Assembly: GCF_018687535.1 (NCBI RefSeq)
Contig: NZ_CP061295.1
Span: 1,426,001 to 1,490,000, forward strand
Source of the DNA: Polynucleobacter sp. MWH-S4W17
GTDB taxonomy: Bacteria > Pseudomonadota > Gammaproteobacteria > Burkholderiales > Burkholderiaceae
Reading direction: 5' to 3'
DNA: 64,000 nucleotides
Part shown: in pieces, positions 8,996-18,056 of the stretch
Position numbering within the stretch: the stretch's first letter is position 1
How the letters are laid out: each line of letters begins with the position of its first letter
The notes under the pieces: generated by a model
Databases searched by the model: none
What the model was told of the DNA's origin: nothing
Seen by the model: only the letters and a program-made list of their open reading frames with translations
Position numbers and translations under genes: made by a program

Positions 8996-9814
8996 ATGTT
9001 ACTAAACGACATCTTGATGTTGATGTTGTGTGGTGCCATCTCTGGCTACCTGGCAGGACTGCTGGGTATTGGTGGCGGTATGATCCTGGTGCCCTTCATG
9101 ATCTTGGTTTTTAATCATCTAGGATTTAGCCAAGAAGTGATTGTGCACATGGCCATTGCAACAGGCATGGCCACCATACTGTTTACAACCACCTCCGCAA
9201 TTTGGGCGCATCACAAACATGGCTCGATTGATTGGAAATTAGTTTCTTATTTAAGTCCCGGAATGATTTTTGGTGGATTGGTTGGTGGCAGTGAATTATT
9301 CGAAGCACTCAAGACCTCATGGCTCTCACTCTTCTTTGCCGTCTTTATTGTTTACACCTCAATCCAAATGCTGCTCAATAAGAAGCCTAAAGCAGGTAGA
9401 GATTTGCCTGGGACGCTTGGATTATTTTCTTTTGGCACCTTTGCTGGAGCTCTTGCAAGCTTAGTAGGCGCAGGCGGGGCATTTATTACTGTGCCATTTA
9501 TGCTTTGGTGCAATGTCAAACCGCATACAGCGATGGCTACTTCATCTGGCTTGGGTTTTCCAATTGCAGCAGCAGCAACTATTGGCTATATGTATGGAAG
9601 CTGGGGCAATCCTAATCTTCCGGCAGGCTCTCTGGGCTTTGTTTATTTACCGGCGGTTGCGTGCATTGTGACGGTCAGTATCTTTACTGCACCCTTGGGT
9701 GCAAAGATGGCCAGAAAACTCGATATTGCTCAGCTCAAACGAGTTTTTGGCATCATGCTTTTTTTCCTTGCAGCCTTCATGTTTAATGAAAGCCGCAAGG
9801 CATTCGGCTTCTAA
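8996..9814 (+). CDS. TauE/SafE-family sulfite or organosulfur exporter-like membrane protein
   Basis: Integral membrane protein of 272 residues with about eight hydrophobic segments. It shows the duplicated TauE/SafE signature: GYLAGLLGIGGGMILVPF near the N-terminus and LASLVGAGGAFITVPFM in the second half. Family members export sulfite, sulfoacetate or related anions, but the substrate cannot be read from sequence. The ATG directly abuts the 3' end of 6S RNA, and the GGCGGGG that would act as ribosome-binding site lies within the 6S terminal stem. It may therefore be read through from the 6S transcript. Confidence 0.88.
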   Translation: MLLNDILMLMLCGAISGYLAGLLGIGGGMILVPFMILVFNHLGFSQEVIVHMAIATGMATILFTTTSAIWAHHKHGSIDWKLVSYLSPGMIFGGLVGGSELFEALKTSWLSLFFAVFIVYTSIQMLLNKKPKAGRDLPGTLGLFSFGTFAGALASLVGAGGAFITVPFMLWCNVKPHTAMATSSGLGFPIAAAATIGYMYGSWGNPNLPAGSLGFVYLPAVACIVTVSIFTAPLGAKMARKLDIAQLKRVFGIMLFFLAAFMFNESRKAFGF

Positions 9815-11338
9815 TTACGCCGTGTACTGCTGACGCAAAATATTCTTTTGCACCTTACCCATAGCATTACGAGGTAAATCAGCAACAATCTCTACGCGCT
9901 TTGGAATCTTAAAGTTTGCAATTTGTGTTTTCAAAGTAGCAATCATTGCTTCTGCATTGAGTTTTGCTCCGGCCTTAGGCACTACTACTGCCATCACTGC
10001 CTCACCAAAATCAGGGTGCGGAATACCAATCACAGCACTTTCATCAACACCAGTCATGTCATCAATGAAACTTTCGATTTCTTTCGGGTAAACGTTGTAG
10101 CCACCAGAAATAATCAAATCCTTGCTGCGGCCAACAATGCACAAGTAATCATTTGGAGCTTTACCACCATTGGCATCGCCACCCCAACGACCGACGTCGC
10201 CAGTTTTAAACCAGCCGTCTTTGGTAAATTCTTCAGCAGTCTTCTCAGGCATACGCCAGTAGCCAGCAAATATATTCGGACCCTTCACTTGAATACTGCC
10301 GATCTCGTTTACTTTGCATGGCTTATTATCTTCATCAACTACACGCACCTTAACGCCAGGCAATGGCAGACCAACCGAACCACCTACGCGCTTGCCTTTG
10401 TAAGGATTGGAAACCAACATCACCGTCTCACTCATGCCATAACGCTCAAGAATAGGCTGGCCAATCACTTCTTTGAAGGTATTAAATGTTTCTGTCAGCA
10501 AAGGAGCTGAGCCGGAAACAAATAGGCGCATATTGCTTGCTACTTTTTTAGTAAATCCTTTGTCAGCCAATAGACGTACATAGAATGTAGGTACACCCAT
10601 CATCACTGTGGACTGTGGCATGTGCTTAATCAGCTGTGCCGTATCTAAACGTGGCAACCAAATCATCTTGCTGCCATTAATCAATGCGCCATGCGCCGCC
10701 ACAAACAATCCATGAACGTGGAAGATAGGTAAAGCATGTAGCAATACATCGCCTTTTTTCCAGCCCCAGAACTTTTGCAACACTTGTGCATTGCTGCCAA
10801 GATTCTTATGAGTAAGCATTGCGCCTTTACTGCGTCCTGTTGTACCAGAGGTATACAGAATCGCTGCAAGATCATCATCTTTTGCTGGAATAGTCTTGAA
10901 TTTGTCGCTCAGATTTCCTGCACGCTCTAATAAGGTACCCGTACGATTCTCATCCAGCGTAAATACATGCTTAGTGCCAGCCTTGGAAGCCACCTTAGAA
11001 ACCCAAGAGAGATTCTTGCTGCTGCACACAACCACTGCGGGCTCAGCATTCTCTAGGAAGTACTGGATTTCAGCTGACTGATAAGCGGTATTCAGCGGCA
11101 AATACACATAGCCCGCACGAATCGTTGCTAGATAAAGAAAAAGTGCTTCAGGAGACTTCTCAACCTGCACTGCAACCCTGGCTCCTTTTGGAAGCTTCAG
11201 GCTAGCAAGTAAATTGGCAAGCTTGGCGGTTGCTGACTCAAGGTCACCCCAAGAGTAATAAAGACCGTCGTGCGTCTCGAGAGCGCACGCTTTTTTATCC
11301 TTTGGAAAACCTTTTTCCAATACTGAATACAAATTCAT
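9815..11338 (-). CDS. matB: Malonyl-CoA synthetase (acyl-CoA ligase, MatB-like)
   Basis: ATP-dependent AMP-forming ligase that activates malonate to malonyl-CoA. It has the P-loop-like AILYTSGTTGRSKGAML, the ERYGMSET motif, the TGDVGRW motif, the hinge KDLIISGGYNVYPKEIE and the C-terminal catalytic Lys in PRNAMGKVQKN. Its 507 residues are typical of MatB. The specificity call rests on context: malonyl-CoA decarboxylase and a TRAP dicarboxylate transporter lie immediately upstream on the same strand. Alone it could only be called an acyl-CoA synthetase. Confidence 0.87.
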   Translation of the reverse strand: MNLYSVLEKGFPKDKKACALETHDGLYYSWGDLESATAKLANLLASLKLPKGARVAVQVEKSPEALFLYLATIRAGYVYLPLNTAYQSAEIQYFLENAEPAVVVCSSKNLSWVSKVASKAGTKHVFTLDENRTGTLLERAGNLSDKFKTIPAKDDDLAAILYTSGTTGRSKGAMLTHKNLGSNAQVLQKFWGWKKGDVLLHALPIFHVHGLFVAAHGALINGSKMIWLPRLDTAQLIKHMPQSTVMMGVPTFYVRLLADKGFTKKVASNMRLFVSGSAPLLTETFNTFKEVIGQPILERYGMSETVMLVSNPYKGKRVGGSVGLPLPGVKVRVVDEDNKPCKVNEIGSIQVKGPNIFAGYWRMPEKTAEEFTKDGWFKTGDVGRWGGDANGGKAPNDYLCIVGRSKDLIISGGYNVYPKEIESFIDDMTGVDESAVIGIPHPDFGEAVMAVVVPKAGAKLNAEAMIATLKTQIANFKIPKRVEIVADLPRNAMGKVQKNILRQQYTA

Positions 11339-11357
11339 GAAAATATTCCTTGATTTC

Positions 11358-12713
11358 TTAAACTAGAGGCGCACCCATTACCCAATTAGATAATCCAGTG
11401 GCGATTTCTGGGAATACGCAAAGCAATACAACAGAAAAAAGCATGATGAATACAAATGGCATCACGCCGTAGATGATTTCACGCAAGGTGATATCAGGGG
11501 CAATATTCTTAATAACGAAAATATTCAGACCAACTGGTGGATGAATTAAGCCCGTTTCCATCACAATAGTCATCACCACGCCAAACCAGATTAAATCAAA
11601 GCCAGCGGCACGCAGAGGTGGCAAGAAAATTGGCGAAGTCATCAAAATAATTGAGACGGGTGGCAAGAAGAATCCTAGAACGATCACCATCAGTAGAATG
11701 GCCCCCAATAACACCCATCTAGAAGTATTTAGATCAACAATTGCCTGTGCAGCAGACTGACTTAAATGCAAGTAACTCATCACATTTGCAAATAAGAGGG
11801 ACATCCCAATGATGAACATCAACATCGCGGATTCGCGGATCGTGACATCTAACAAGGGATATAAATCCTTGAAACGCCACATCTTATAAATCACTGCAAT
11901 TAATAAAAATGCAAAGACTGCGCCCAAGCCCGCTGTTTCAGCAGGCGTTGCATATCCTCCGTACAAGGCTACCATTACACCAATCAATAAAACTAAGAAA
12001 GGCAGCACTCTAGGCAATGAGCTCATTTTTTGCTGAATGGTGTAGGTTTGACGCTCCAATATGGGCGTAGAAACCTTAGTGACAGCATAAGCTTCGTAAG
12101 CGCTGGTGTACTCTTTACGGAAGCGATAGACGGTGTATGCGGAAAAGAATATGACCAGCATGACGCCAGGGCCAATGGCCGCCAAGAATAAGCGCCCCAA
12201 TGATTGCTCTGCTGCCACAGAATATAAGATCATGGTGATTGAAGGTGGCAATAAAATTCCCAAGGTGCCACCAGCAGCAATAATGCCTGCTGCAAAACCT
12301 GGAGAGTAGCCGCGCTTACGCATCTCAGGAATTCCTGCGCTACCAATCGCAGAACAAGTTGCAGGGCTAGATCCGGCCATAGCAGCAAACAGCGCACAAG
12401 CAAATACGTTCGCAACTCCTAAGCCGCCAGGTATCTTACCCATCCATACATGAAGAGCATCATACAAATCCTTGCCCGCGCGTGAACGGCCAATAGCGGC
12501 GCCTTTCAAGATAAACAATGGTATGGACATCAAAGTAATGCTGGACATTTCCTCATACACGTTCTGCGCAACCGTATCTAATGATGAAGCAGGCATGAAG
12601 AAATACATAAAAATAATTGCAACAATACCTAAAGCAAAAGCAATTGAAATCCCTGAAAACATAATCACAAGGGTTACAAAAGCAAATAAAAGACCAATGG
12701 TAAGAATAGACAT
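11358..12713 (-). CDS. TRAP transporter large permease (DctM family), probably malonate
   Basis: Twelve-helix membrane subunit of a tripartite ATP-independent periplasmic transporter, driven by a sodium or proton gradient. It shows the DctM hallmarks GGTLGILLPPSITMILY and LPPVSIILMTSPIFLP, and the late MVIVLGFFLPP segment. I chose the ATG at 12713, one base after the stop of the small permease and preceded by a GGGGG tract; a GTG at 12728 would add five residues and overlap the small permease gene. Together with DctQ- and DctP-like genes it resembles the MatPQM malonate carriers. Confidence 0.9.
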   Translation of the reverse strand: MSILTIGLLFAFVTLVIMFSGISIAFALGIVAIIFMYFFMPASSLDTVAQNVYEEMSSITLMSIPLFILKGAAIGRSRAGKDLYDALHVWMGKIPGGLGVANVFACALFAAMAGSSPATCSAIGSAGIPEMRKRGYSPGFAAGIIAAGGTLGILLPPSITMILYSVAAEQSLGRLFLAAIGPGVMLVIFFSAYTVYRFRKEYTSAYEAYAVTKVSTPILERQTYTIQQKMSSLPRVLPFLVLLIGVMVALYGGYATPAETAGLGAVFAFLLIAVIYKMWRFKDLYPLLDVTIRESAMLMFIIGMSLLFANVMSYLHLSQSAAQAIVDLNTSRWVLLGAILLMVIVLGFFLPPVSIILMTSPIFLPPLRAAGFDLIWFGVVMTIVMETGLIHPPVGLNIFVIKNIAPDITLREIIYGVMPFVFIMLFSVVLLCVFPEIATGLSNWVMGAPLV

Positions 12714-12714
12714 A

Positions 12715-13233
12715 TTAGTGACCCCCACTCACAACATCAGTAGTGATCGTTTTTCTGATGAAAATTTGTAGAAATAGTTGAAATGTGAGTAATGCCATGC
12801 CAGCAAACATCATAGAATAGGGAATCCACAAAGGAGGAGCCCAAGTGGAGTTGGTTACTTGACCATCTACCCATGCTTCCTGAAGCAAATCCCAAGTTTT
12901 CGTAGAAAAAAAGGCAAAAAATAGGCAGGAAATCACATCAATAACAATTCCGCGTACTTTATTAACTGGGTGAGGCAACAGGCCCTCAATTGCGGAAATT
13001 CCTATATGGCCACGTCTCTCTTGCACATATGAACTGCAGAGAAAAGTTACGCCCACCAAGCAAAATAGAGCGGCCTCATCTTGCCAGTCGTTAGCCGTAT
13101 GAAATAAACCACGAGACATAACGCTGTAACTCAGAATGAGGGCCGCAGCCATCAGGGCGAGTGAGCCCAGTAACACCAAGAATTTATTCACTGCCGACAT
13201 CACCCTGTCGGCAGCTTCTAGAATCAACATCAT
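12715..13233 (-). CDS. TRAP transporter small permease (DctQ family)
   Basis: A 172-residue protein with four hydrophobic helices, the size and layout of DctQ, the membrane partner that links the large permease to the binding protein. It carries the conserved central NDWQDEAALFCLVGVTFL and RRGHIGI motifs. It starts one base after the binding-protein stop codon and is directly followed by the large permease, so all three subunits are made from one transcript in the order P-Q-M. Confidence 0.88.
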   Translation of the reverse strand: MMLILEAADRVMSAVNKFLVLLGSLALMAAALILSYSVMSRGLFHTANDWQDEAALFCLVGVTFLCSSYVQERRGHIGISAIEGLLPHPVNKVRGIVIDVISCLFFAFFSTKTWDLLQEAWVDGQVTNSTWAPPLWIPYSMMFAGMALLTFQLFLQIFIRKTITTDVVSGGH

Positions 13234-13234
13234 T

Positions 13235-14275
13235 TTATGAAAGCTTTTCTGCCGAGCGCATCATTGCAGCACAAGTTTCATTACGCTCCGAGAATTCTTT
13301 CCAAGCAGAATTCTTAGCCACTGCCTTCCATTTATCAACTACCGACGTATCCATTTCAAAAACCTTGTTGCCGGCTTTAGCAAATGCAATGGATGCATCA
13401 ATATCATCCAACTTGGCCTGTTCGGTACCAAATTTTTCCATATCCACCCCGACCGCCATAATGACGTCGCGTTGTTTTGGTGTTAAAGAATCAAACACCG
13501 TTTTTGACATCATGAGTGGCTCTAACATATACCAATAGGATTTATTTTTGGCGGAGGTAAAGTTTTTAGTTAACTCCGCAAGCTTGAATGACATTAAGCT
13601 TGCTGATGATGTGTAGGCTGCCTCTAGTGAGCCGGTTTGCACGGCCTGATAAATCTCATTCGAAGGAATCGAGGTCATTACGGATGCACCGGCTGCCTTA
13701 AGCATGGCATCAAATTCACGACTGCCACCCCTCACCTTAACGCCCTTAACGTCGTCCGGAACCACGATAGGACCAGAACGTGTAGCAACGCCACCAGCCT
13801 GCCACACCCAACTAACAATCACAATACCCTTGGACTCCATGACCTTATTCAAGATCTTACCAACTTCAGCATTTTTCCATTTAGCGCCCTGTTCATAACT
13901 AGTAACTAGCGCTGGCATTAGACCAATGTTAGCCTCAACAACCTCTCCACCCGCATAAGGCATTGGGTAGAAACTAAAGTCAAGAGCGCCTTTGCGGAGA
14001 GCGCTAAATTGAGCATTTGTTTTCATTAATGAGGATTGCGGATAAACGTCAAACTTCAATTCGCCGTTTGTTTTTTTAGTGACCTCTTCACCGAACTTCT
14101 TGCATAAACGATCACGGAAGTCTGTGCCACTTGGAAATTGGTGAGAAATCTTTAAACTTTTAGCGCCTGATTGAGCAAACGCGCTCAGATCGTAACCAGC
14201 AACGGATGCTCCAGCCGCACCCAGCAACAATGTGCGACGCAATTGAGAAATTTCTTTTGAATCTGTCATGCTCAT
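13235..14275 (-). CDS. TRAP transporter substrate-binding protein (DctP family), probably malonate
   Basis: Periplasmic receptor that captures the substrate for the membrane subunits. The N-terminus SQLRRTLLLGAAGASVAG is a twin-arginine-type signal, suggesting export after folding. The mature part has the DctP pattern, with the substrate carboxylate-binding Arg region in VKVRGGSREFDAMLKAAGASVMTSIPSNEIYQAVQTGSLEAA. The malonate assignment is inferred from the neighbouring malonyl-CoA synthetase and decarboxylase genes. About 136 bp separate it from the decarboxylase gene, so it could have its own promoter or be read through. Confidence 0.88.
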   Translation of the reverse strand: MSMTDSKEISQLRRTLLLGAAGASVAGYDLSAFAQSGAKSLKISHQFPSGTDFRDRLCKKFGEEVTKKTNGELKFDVYPQSSLMKTNAQFSALRKGALDFSFYPMPYAGGEVVEANIGLMPALVTSYEQGAKWKNAEVGKILNKVMESKGIVIVSWVWQAGGVATRSGPIVVPDDVKGVKVRGGSREFDAMLKAAGASVMTSIPSNEIYQAVQTGSLEAAYTSSASLMSFKLAELTKNFTSAKNKSYWYMLEPLMMSKTVFDSLTPKQRDVIMAVGVDMEKFGTEQAKLDDIDASIAFAKAGNKVFEMDTSVVDKWKAVAKNSAWKEFSERNETCAAMMRSAEKLS

Positions 14276-14411
14276 CTCCTAAATGACTATTATTTTTCTA
14301 CTTACAACTGTGGGTACTGCCAGTTTTGTAGCCGCTGGCTTCTTCATGTTCCATTCTAAAGCGAATACTCTGTGAATTCTGCTTTAGAGCCTCCTCTACT
14401 AAATTTCTTGC

Positions 14412-15716
14412 TTAGGACTGCATTAAACGACCAACCGCACGGGAATAATCAATTTCACCCCGGGTAAATCGCTCATGATTCTCCTCAACAGCCGAAAGAT
14501 CATATAAATAATTAACCATAAGTGCCGCGGACTGTCGCAAACCCTTGCGAGAGAGGTCTCCAGCCCAGTTAATTTGATGAAGCTTGGCGCCGTTGCCCAA
14601 GTGAAATTTGGCAACCGGGTTACCGTTACGGCCAGCAGAACCTAAACCCAAGTAAATACTTGCGAGGCACAGTAAAGCGGCTTTTTCTTTTTCAGTAGCA
14701 TTGTCTGGATGCCAACCAGTACTTAAACGCTCAGACCAAGAGCGATTAGAAAGCCCAAGAACTTCCAAGGATTGCTCACGAGCTGTGCGAACTGCCGGCT
14801 TAAGTTGGGTGCCAGTCTTTTCACCGCCAACATCTGCGCCAGCAGAGACCCAGTCAATGAAACCCGGGATTGGTGAAAGGGTTACAAATGTTTTAAGACT
14901 TGGGAACTCTGCATGCAATTGCTCTGCAACCCGCTTAATCAAGAAGTTACCCATTGAAACACCACGCAAGCCTGGCTCGCAGTTACTAATGGAATAAAAA
15001 GCAGCCACTTTGTATTGTGAAGTTTGATGAACGGTCTCTGCCTTTTTATCTACCAAAGGCGTAATCACAGCGGGGATTTCTGGCAATAGCGCTACTTCAA
15101 CGAAAATCAAAGGTTCATTTGGAAGCTGCGGATGAAAGAACGCAAAACATCTGCGATCAGGCTGCAAGCGGCGGCGCAGGTCATCCCAACCATCAATTGC
15201 GTGTACAGCCTCATGCTGAATGAGCTTTTCAAGAACTTCGGCGGGCGACTTCCAATCCACCCGATGCATCTTTAAAAATCCTGGGTTAAACCAAGAAGAT
15301 AAGAGGTGACGTAAGTCAAAATCAACTGCTGTTAACTCTGGCTGCTTTTCAAGTAATTGCAACAGGTCACGACGCATACCTACGAGCGCAGCAGTTCCAT
15401 TGGTTGCACGGTTAAGTCGACGAAACAATTCTTGCCTCGGTGGCTCAGTCACACGCTGTAATTTAATGTAATTGCGAGCACTCGCCTCTGCTGAAAAATT
15501 TTGCGCGGCAGCCATGACCGCAGCGGCATCGGGATTTAGCTTTTCAAATAGAAAATTGAAAAATTTAGAATGCTGATCTTTGGAGAGCTTGCGATAGTTA
15601 TGGATGACATCATCGGCCATGCTGACAGCATTCGATTCACCGCGCTCAGAAATGAGTCGATTGACCGCGCCTGTAACGCGGGAAAAGTAACGGGCTTTTG
15701 CTAGCTTTTCAAGCAT
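14412..15716 (-). CDS. matA: Malonyl-CoA decarboxylase
   Basis: Converts malonyl-CoA to acetyl-CoA and CO2. The 434-residue protein has the helical N-terminal domain and the GNAT-like C-terminal domain of the family. The conserved catalytic region appears as FVTLSPIPGFIDW (Ser/Pro loop), with FHLGNGAKLHQINWAGDLSRKGLRQSAALMVNYLY near the end, which contains the key His and Tyr. With MatB it forms a two-step route from free malonate to acetyl-CoA. It is the first gene of the malonate unit, and a 25-bp inverted repeat lies about 90 bp upstream of its start. Confidence 0.93.
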   Translation of the reverse strand: MLEKLAKARYFSRVTGAVNRLISERGESNAVSMADDVIHNYRKLSKDQHSKFFNFLFEKLNPDAAAVMAAAQNFSAEASARNYIKLQRVTEPPRQELFRRLNRATNGTAALVGMRRDLLQLLEKQPELTAVDFDLRHLLSSWFNPGFLKMHRVDWKSPAEVLEKLIQHEAVHAIDGWDDLRRRLQPDRRCFAFFHPQLPNEPLIFVEVALLPEIPAVITPLVDKKAETVHQTSQYKVAAFYSISNCEPGLRGVSMGNFLIKRVAEQLHAEFPSLKTFVTLSPIPGFIDWVSAGADVGGEKTGTQLKPAVRTAREQSLEVLGLSNRSWSERLSTGWHPDNATEKEKAALLCLASIYLGLGSAGRNGNPVAKFHLGNGAKLHQINWAGDLSRKGLRQSAALMVNYLYDLSAVEENHERFTRGEIDYSRAVGRLMQS

Positions 15717-15807
15717 GTGTATCTCTCAAAGAATTCAACCCAAAGGGTAGCGGGTTGATTACTAATGTATAGCTGAGCCATACCTGAATCAATTAATGAA
15801 AGTGTAT

Positions 15808-15832
15808 ATTCATTAACTTTAAGTTAATGAAT
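15808..15832. promoter_or_regulatory. Inverted repeat, candidate LysR-type operator of the malonate genes
   Basis: Two exact 11-bp arms (ATTCATTAACT and AGTTAATGAAT) are separated by TTA. A further TTAATGAA half site lies just towards the decarboxylase gene, near 15793. The A/T-rich dyad, about 90 bp before the decarboxylase start and next to a LysR gene, is the expected form of a LysR-type activator site. It lies in a non-coding gap. Confidence 0.65.
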
Positions 15833-15854
15833 TAGAAAAAGTGTTTAGACGGGT

Positions 15855-16763
15855 TTAGGGATTATTGCGATGCAACATGCGGGTTTCAGCCGCTAGAGCA
15901 AGGATGTTGGGGTTTGATTCATTAGCCTGGAGGTACATTAGGCCGATATGCTGCGTCACCTGATATTTTGGCAATAATGGGGTAAATTCAATCGCATCAC
16001 CCATTAATGCCTTCACCCTGCCGGGCAACAAAGATCTTCCCAGGTCCCCTGAGACCATATTCATGAGAGAAAAGATATCGCCCACCTTCATGACTACATT
16101 GGGGGCAAATCCAGCCAACTGGAAAGCCTCATAAAACCCTGAGGTGGTGGCAAAACCATCTTGAAGGGTTAAAAATTTCTCATTTTGGTACTCAGATAAA
16201 TCAATATTAGCTTCGGTTGGCTTATTGTTTTTTGAGGAAGCCAAAAACAACTGGTCCTCAAAAAGGGGGACTACCTGGACACCCTCCGGAAGATCTCTTG
16301 TGGGAACTGCCATGACTACTGCATCTACATTTCCCTCGCTGAGCCTTTTCATCAAATCCTCGTTAGATCCTAGATATAAATCAATATCTAAGTCGGGTCT
16401 ACGAATTTTGGTACCCATGATAACTCTAGGAATAATATTGGCCGTCAAAGAGTACATTGACCCCAGACGAATTTGCCCACTCTCGACACCGGCTTTGGCT
16501 CTCGTCTTTTTTAATACACGGTCTACGTCAGCCAATAAATCGGCACTTGCTTCAGCCAAATAAATAGCTGCTGGCAAGGCCTTTAACTGACGTCCATCTT
16601 TTACAAATAGAGCGCACCCTATTCCGGACTCCAGAGAATGCAGCGCCTTATGAATACTGACTGAACTTAAATGCAACTCTTCTGCTGTTTTTGAAAGACT
16701 ACCGGTCCGAATAAACGAGCACAGCACCTCTAATTTTCGAAGTGTTAGCTCTTCATTCAGCAT
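15855..16763 (-). CDS. LysR-family transcriptional regulator, probably of malonate genes
   Basis: A 302-residue LysR regulator. The N-terminal helix-turn-helix (residues about 8-65; GSLSKTAEELHLSSVSIHKALHSLE) is followed by a periplasmic-binding-like effector domain that starts near residue 95 (GQIRLGSMYSLTANIIPRVI). It is encoded directly upstream of the malonyl-CoA decarboxylase gene on the same strand, not divergently as is usual. It likely senses malonate or malonyl-CoA and acts at the inverted repeat 15808-15832; this is inference from position. Confidence 0.85.
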   Translation of the reverse strand: MLNEELTLRKLEVLCSFIRTGSLSKTAEELHLSSVSIHKALHSLESGIGCALFVKDGRQLKALPAAIYLAEASADLLADVDRVLKKTRAKAGVESGQIRLGSMYSLTANIIPRVIMGTKIRRPDLDIDLYLGSNEDLMKRLSEGNVDAVVMAVPTRDLPEGVQVVPLFEDQLFLASSKNNKPTEANIDLSEYQNEKFLTLQDGFATTSGFYEAFQLAGFAPNVVMKVGDIFSLMNMVSGDLGRSLLPGRVKALMGDAIEFTPLLPKYQVTQHIGLMYLQANESNPNILALAAETRMLHRNNP

Positions 16764-16770
16764 GAGCTAA

Positions 16771-17559
16771 TTATTGACTCTTTGATTTAAATGCAGCCAT
16801 GAGATAGAGACCAAAGAACATCATTGGCACACACAACCACTGACCCATCGATAAACCTAAGCCTAGAAGGCCCAAGAAGGAATCGGGCTCACGCGCATAC
16901 TCAGCCAAGAAGCGGCAAATACCGTAACCCAACATGAAAAATCCAGATATCTGGCCAACACGTCTTGGCTTACCCGCATAAATCCAAAGCGCAATACCCA
17001 GGAGCACACCCTCACCAAGCAGTTGATAAATCTGTGATGGATGGCGTGGCACAGAATCCACTAAAGGAAAAATCATTGCCCATGGAAGATCGGTAGGTCT
17101 ACCCCATAACTCGCCATTAATAAAGTTACCCAGACGACCAAAAGCCAAGCCAAAGGGAACTAGTGGAGCGACCAAATCACTCACCACAAAAAAAGTGGTC
17201 TTATGCTTTTTAGCAAACCAGAAAAGTGCAACTAGCACCCCTAATAAACCACCATGAAAAGACATGCCACCTTCCCATATTTTAAAAATACTCAAAGGGT
17301 GAGTTAGATAGAAGCCTGGCATATAAAACAAGGTGTAGCCCAAACGACCACCTAACACTACGCCAAGAACGCCGGCAAACAGAAGATCCTCAAGATCTTT
17401 ATAGGTCCAACCCAGGGCTTGATAACGAGGTGATTTAATGCGTAAGCGACCCAAAAGCAAAAATTGAACAAAGGCCATCAGATACATCAAGCCATACCAA
17501 TGAATTGCAAAAGATCCAATACGAATTGCTGCAGGGTCAAACTGTGGATGAATCAACAT
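16771..17559 (-). CDS. lgt: Prolipoprotein diacylglyceryl transferase
   Basis: Inner-membrane enzyme that attaches diacylglycerol from phosphatidylglycerol to the lipobox Cys of prolipoproteins. It has seven predicted helices, the Lgt signature [21 protein letters not shown] (with the key Arg and Asn), the IHWYGLMYL start and the PRHPSQIYQ motif. Length 262 fits the family. It lies 5 bp after holC on the same strand and is probably co-transcribed with it. Confidence 0.96.
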   Translation of the reverse strand: MLIHPQFDPAAIRIGSFAIHWYGLMYLMAFVQFLLLGRLRIKSPRYQALGWTYKDLEDLLFAGVLGVVLGGRLGYTLFYMPGFYLTHPLSIFKIWEGGMSFHGGLLGVLVALFWFAKKHKTTFFVVSDLVAPLVPFGLAFGRLGNFINGELWGRPTDLPWAMIFPLVDSVPRHPSQIYQLLGEGVLLGIALWIYAGKPRRVGQISGFFMLGYGICRFLAEYAREPDSFLGLLGLGLSMGQWLCVPMMFFGLYLMAAFKSKSQ

Positions 17560-17564
17560 AGTTC

Positions 17565-18029
17565 TTAGCTTTTGGATTGGTCAAAGTTATGTAACTCATG
17601 GCCTAACTCTCGGTAGGCTTTAAAGCGCTCGCGCCCTGCCAAACGCTCTGCTTCATTCACCGTGACCACCTCAACAATTCTGGGAAAGCGCGCAACCAAG
17701 GCCGGTACATCAGCAGGCATACGCATTCCTAAATGAATCATGACATCAGCATGAGGAATGTTATTCAGGGATGAAGATGCAAAGTCATCAGTTAAGACAA
17801 TGGGCGTTTCTACTGCGGCCTCATCCTCAATAAAACAGTGCGGCAAGAAATCGGTACTGCTAAACGCCCAAAGAAGGTCGTTCAACTTTTTCAGATCTGC
17901 TTTCTCACCCACCATCACAATATTGCGGACTGGCTCACCTTCAGGCGTAGCACTCCAAATCTTACGCGTAAGGCGACAAGCGTATTCCAACTTATCACTC
18001 ACATTGCTATGAAAATCAATTCGAGCCAT
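17565..18029 (-). CDS. holC: DNA polymerase III chi subunit
   Basis: Clamp-loader accessory subunit that links the polymerase III holoenzyme to single-strand binding protein. The 154-residue protein begins [25 protein letters not shown], a typical HolC start, and has the [20 protein letters not shown] core. It follows pepA by 27 bp on the same strand, the common pepA-holC gene order in proteobacteria, which supports the call for this poorly conserved family. Confidence 0.9.
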   Translation of the reverse strand: MARIDFHSNVSDKLEYACRLTRKIWSATPEGEPVRNIVMVGEKADLKKLNDLLWAFSSTDFLPHCFIEDEAAVETPIVLTDDFASSSLNNIPHADVMIHLGMRMPADVPALVARFPRIVEVVTVNEAERLAGRERFKAYRELGHELHNFDQSKS

Positions 18030-18056
18030 TCAATATTTATCCGAGATCTAAGGTGC

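Noticed and set aside
9923-10510. A 195-residue plus-strand frame inside the malonyl-CoA synthetase gene
   Set aside because: It is antisense to a gene with intact motifs, and its composition is that of a reverse-strand shadow.
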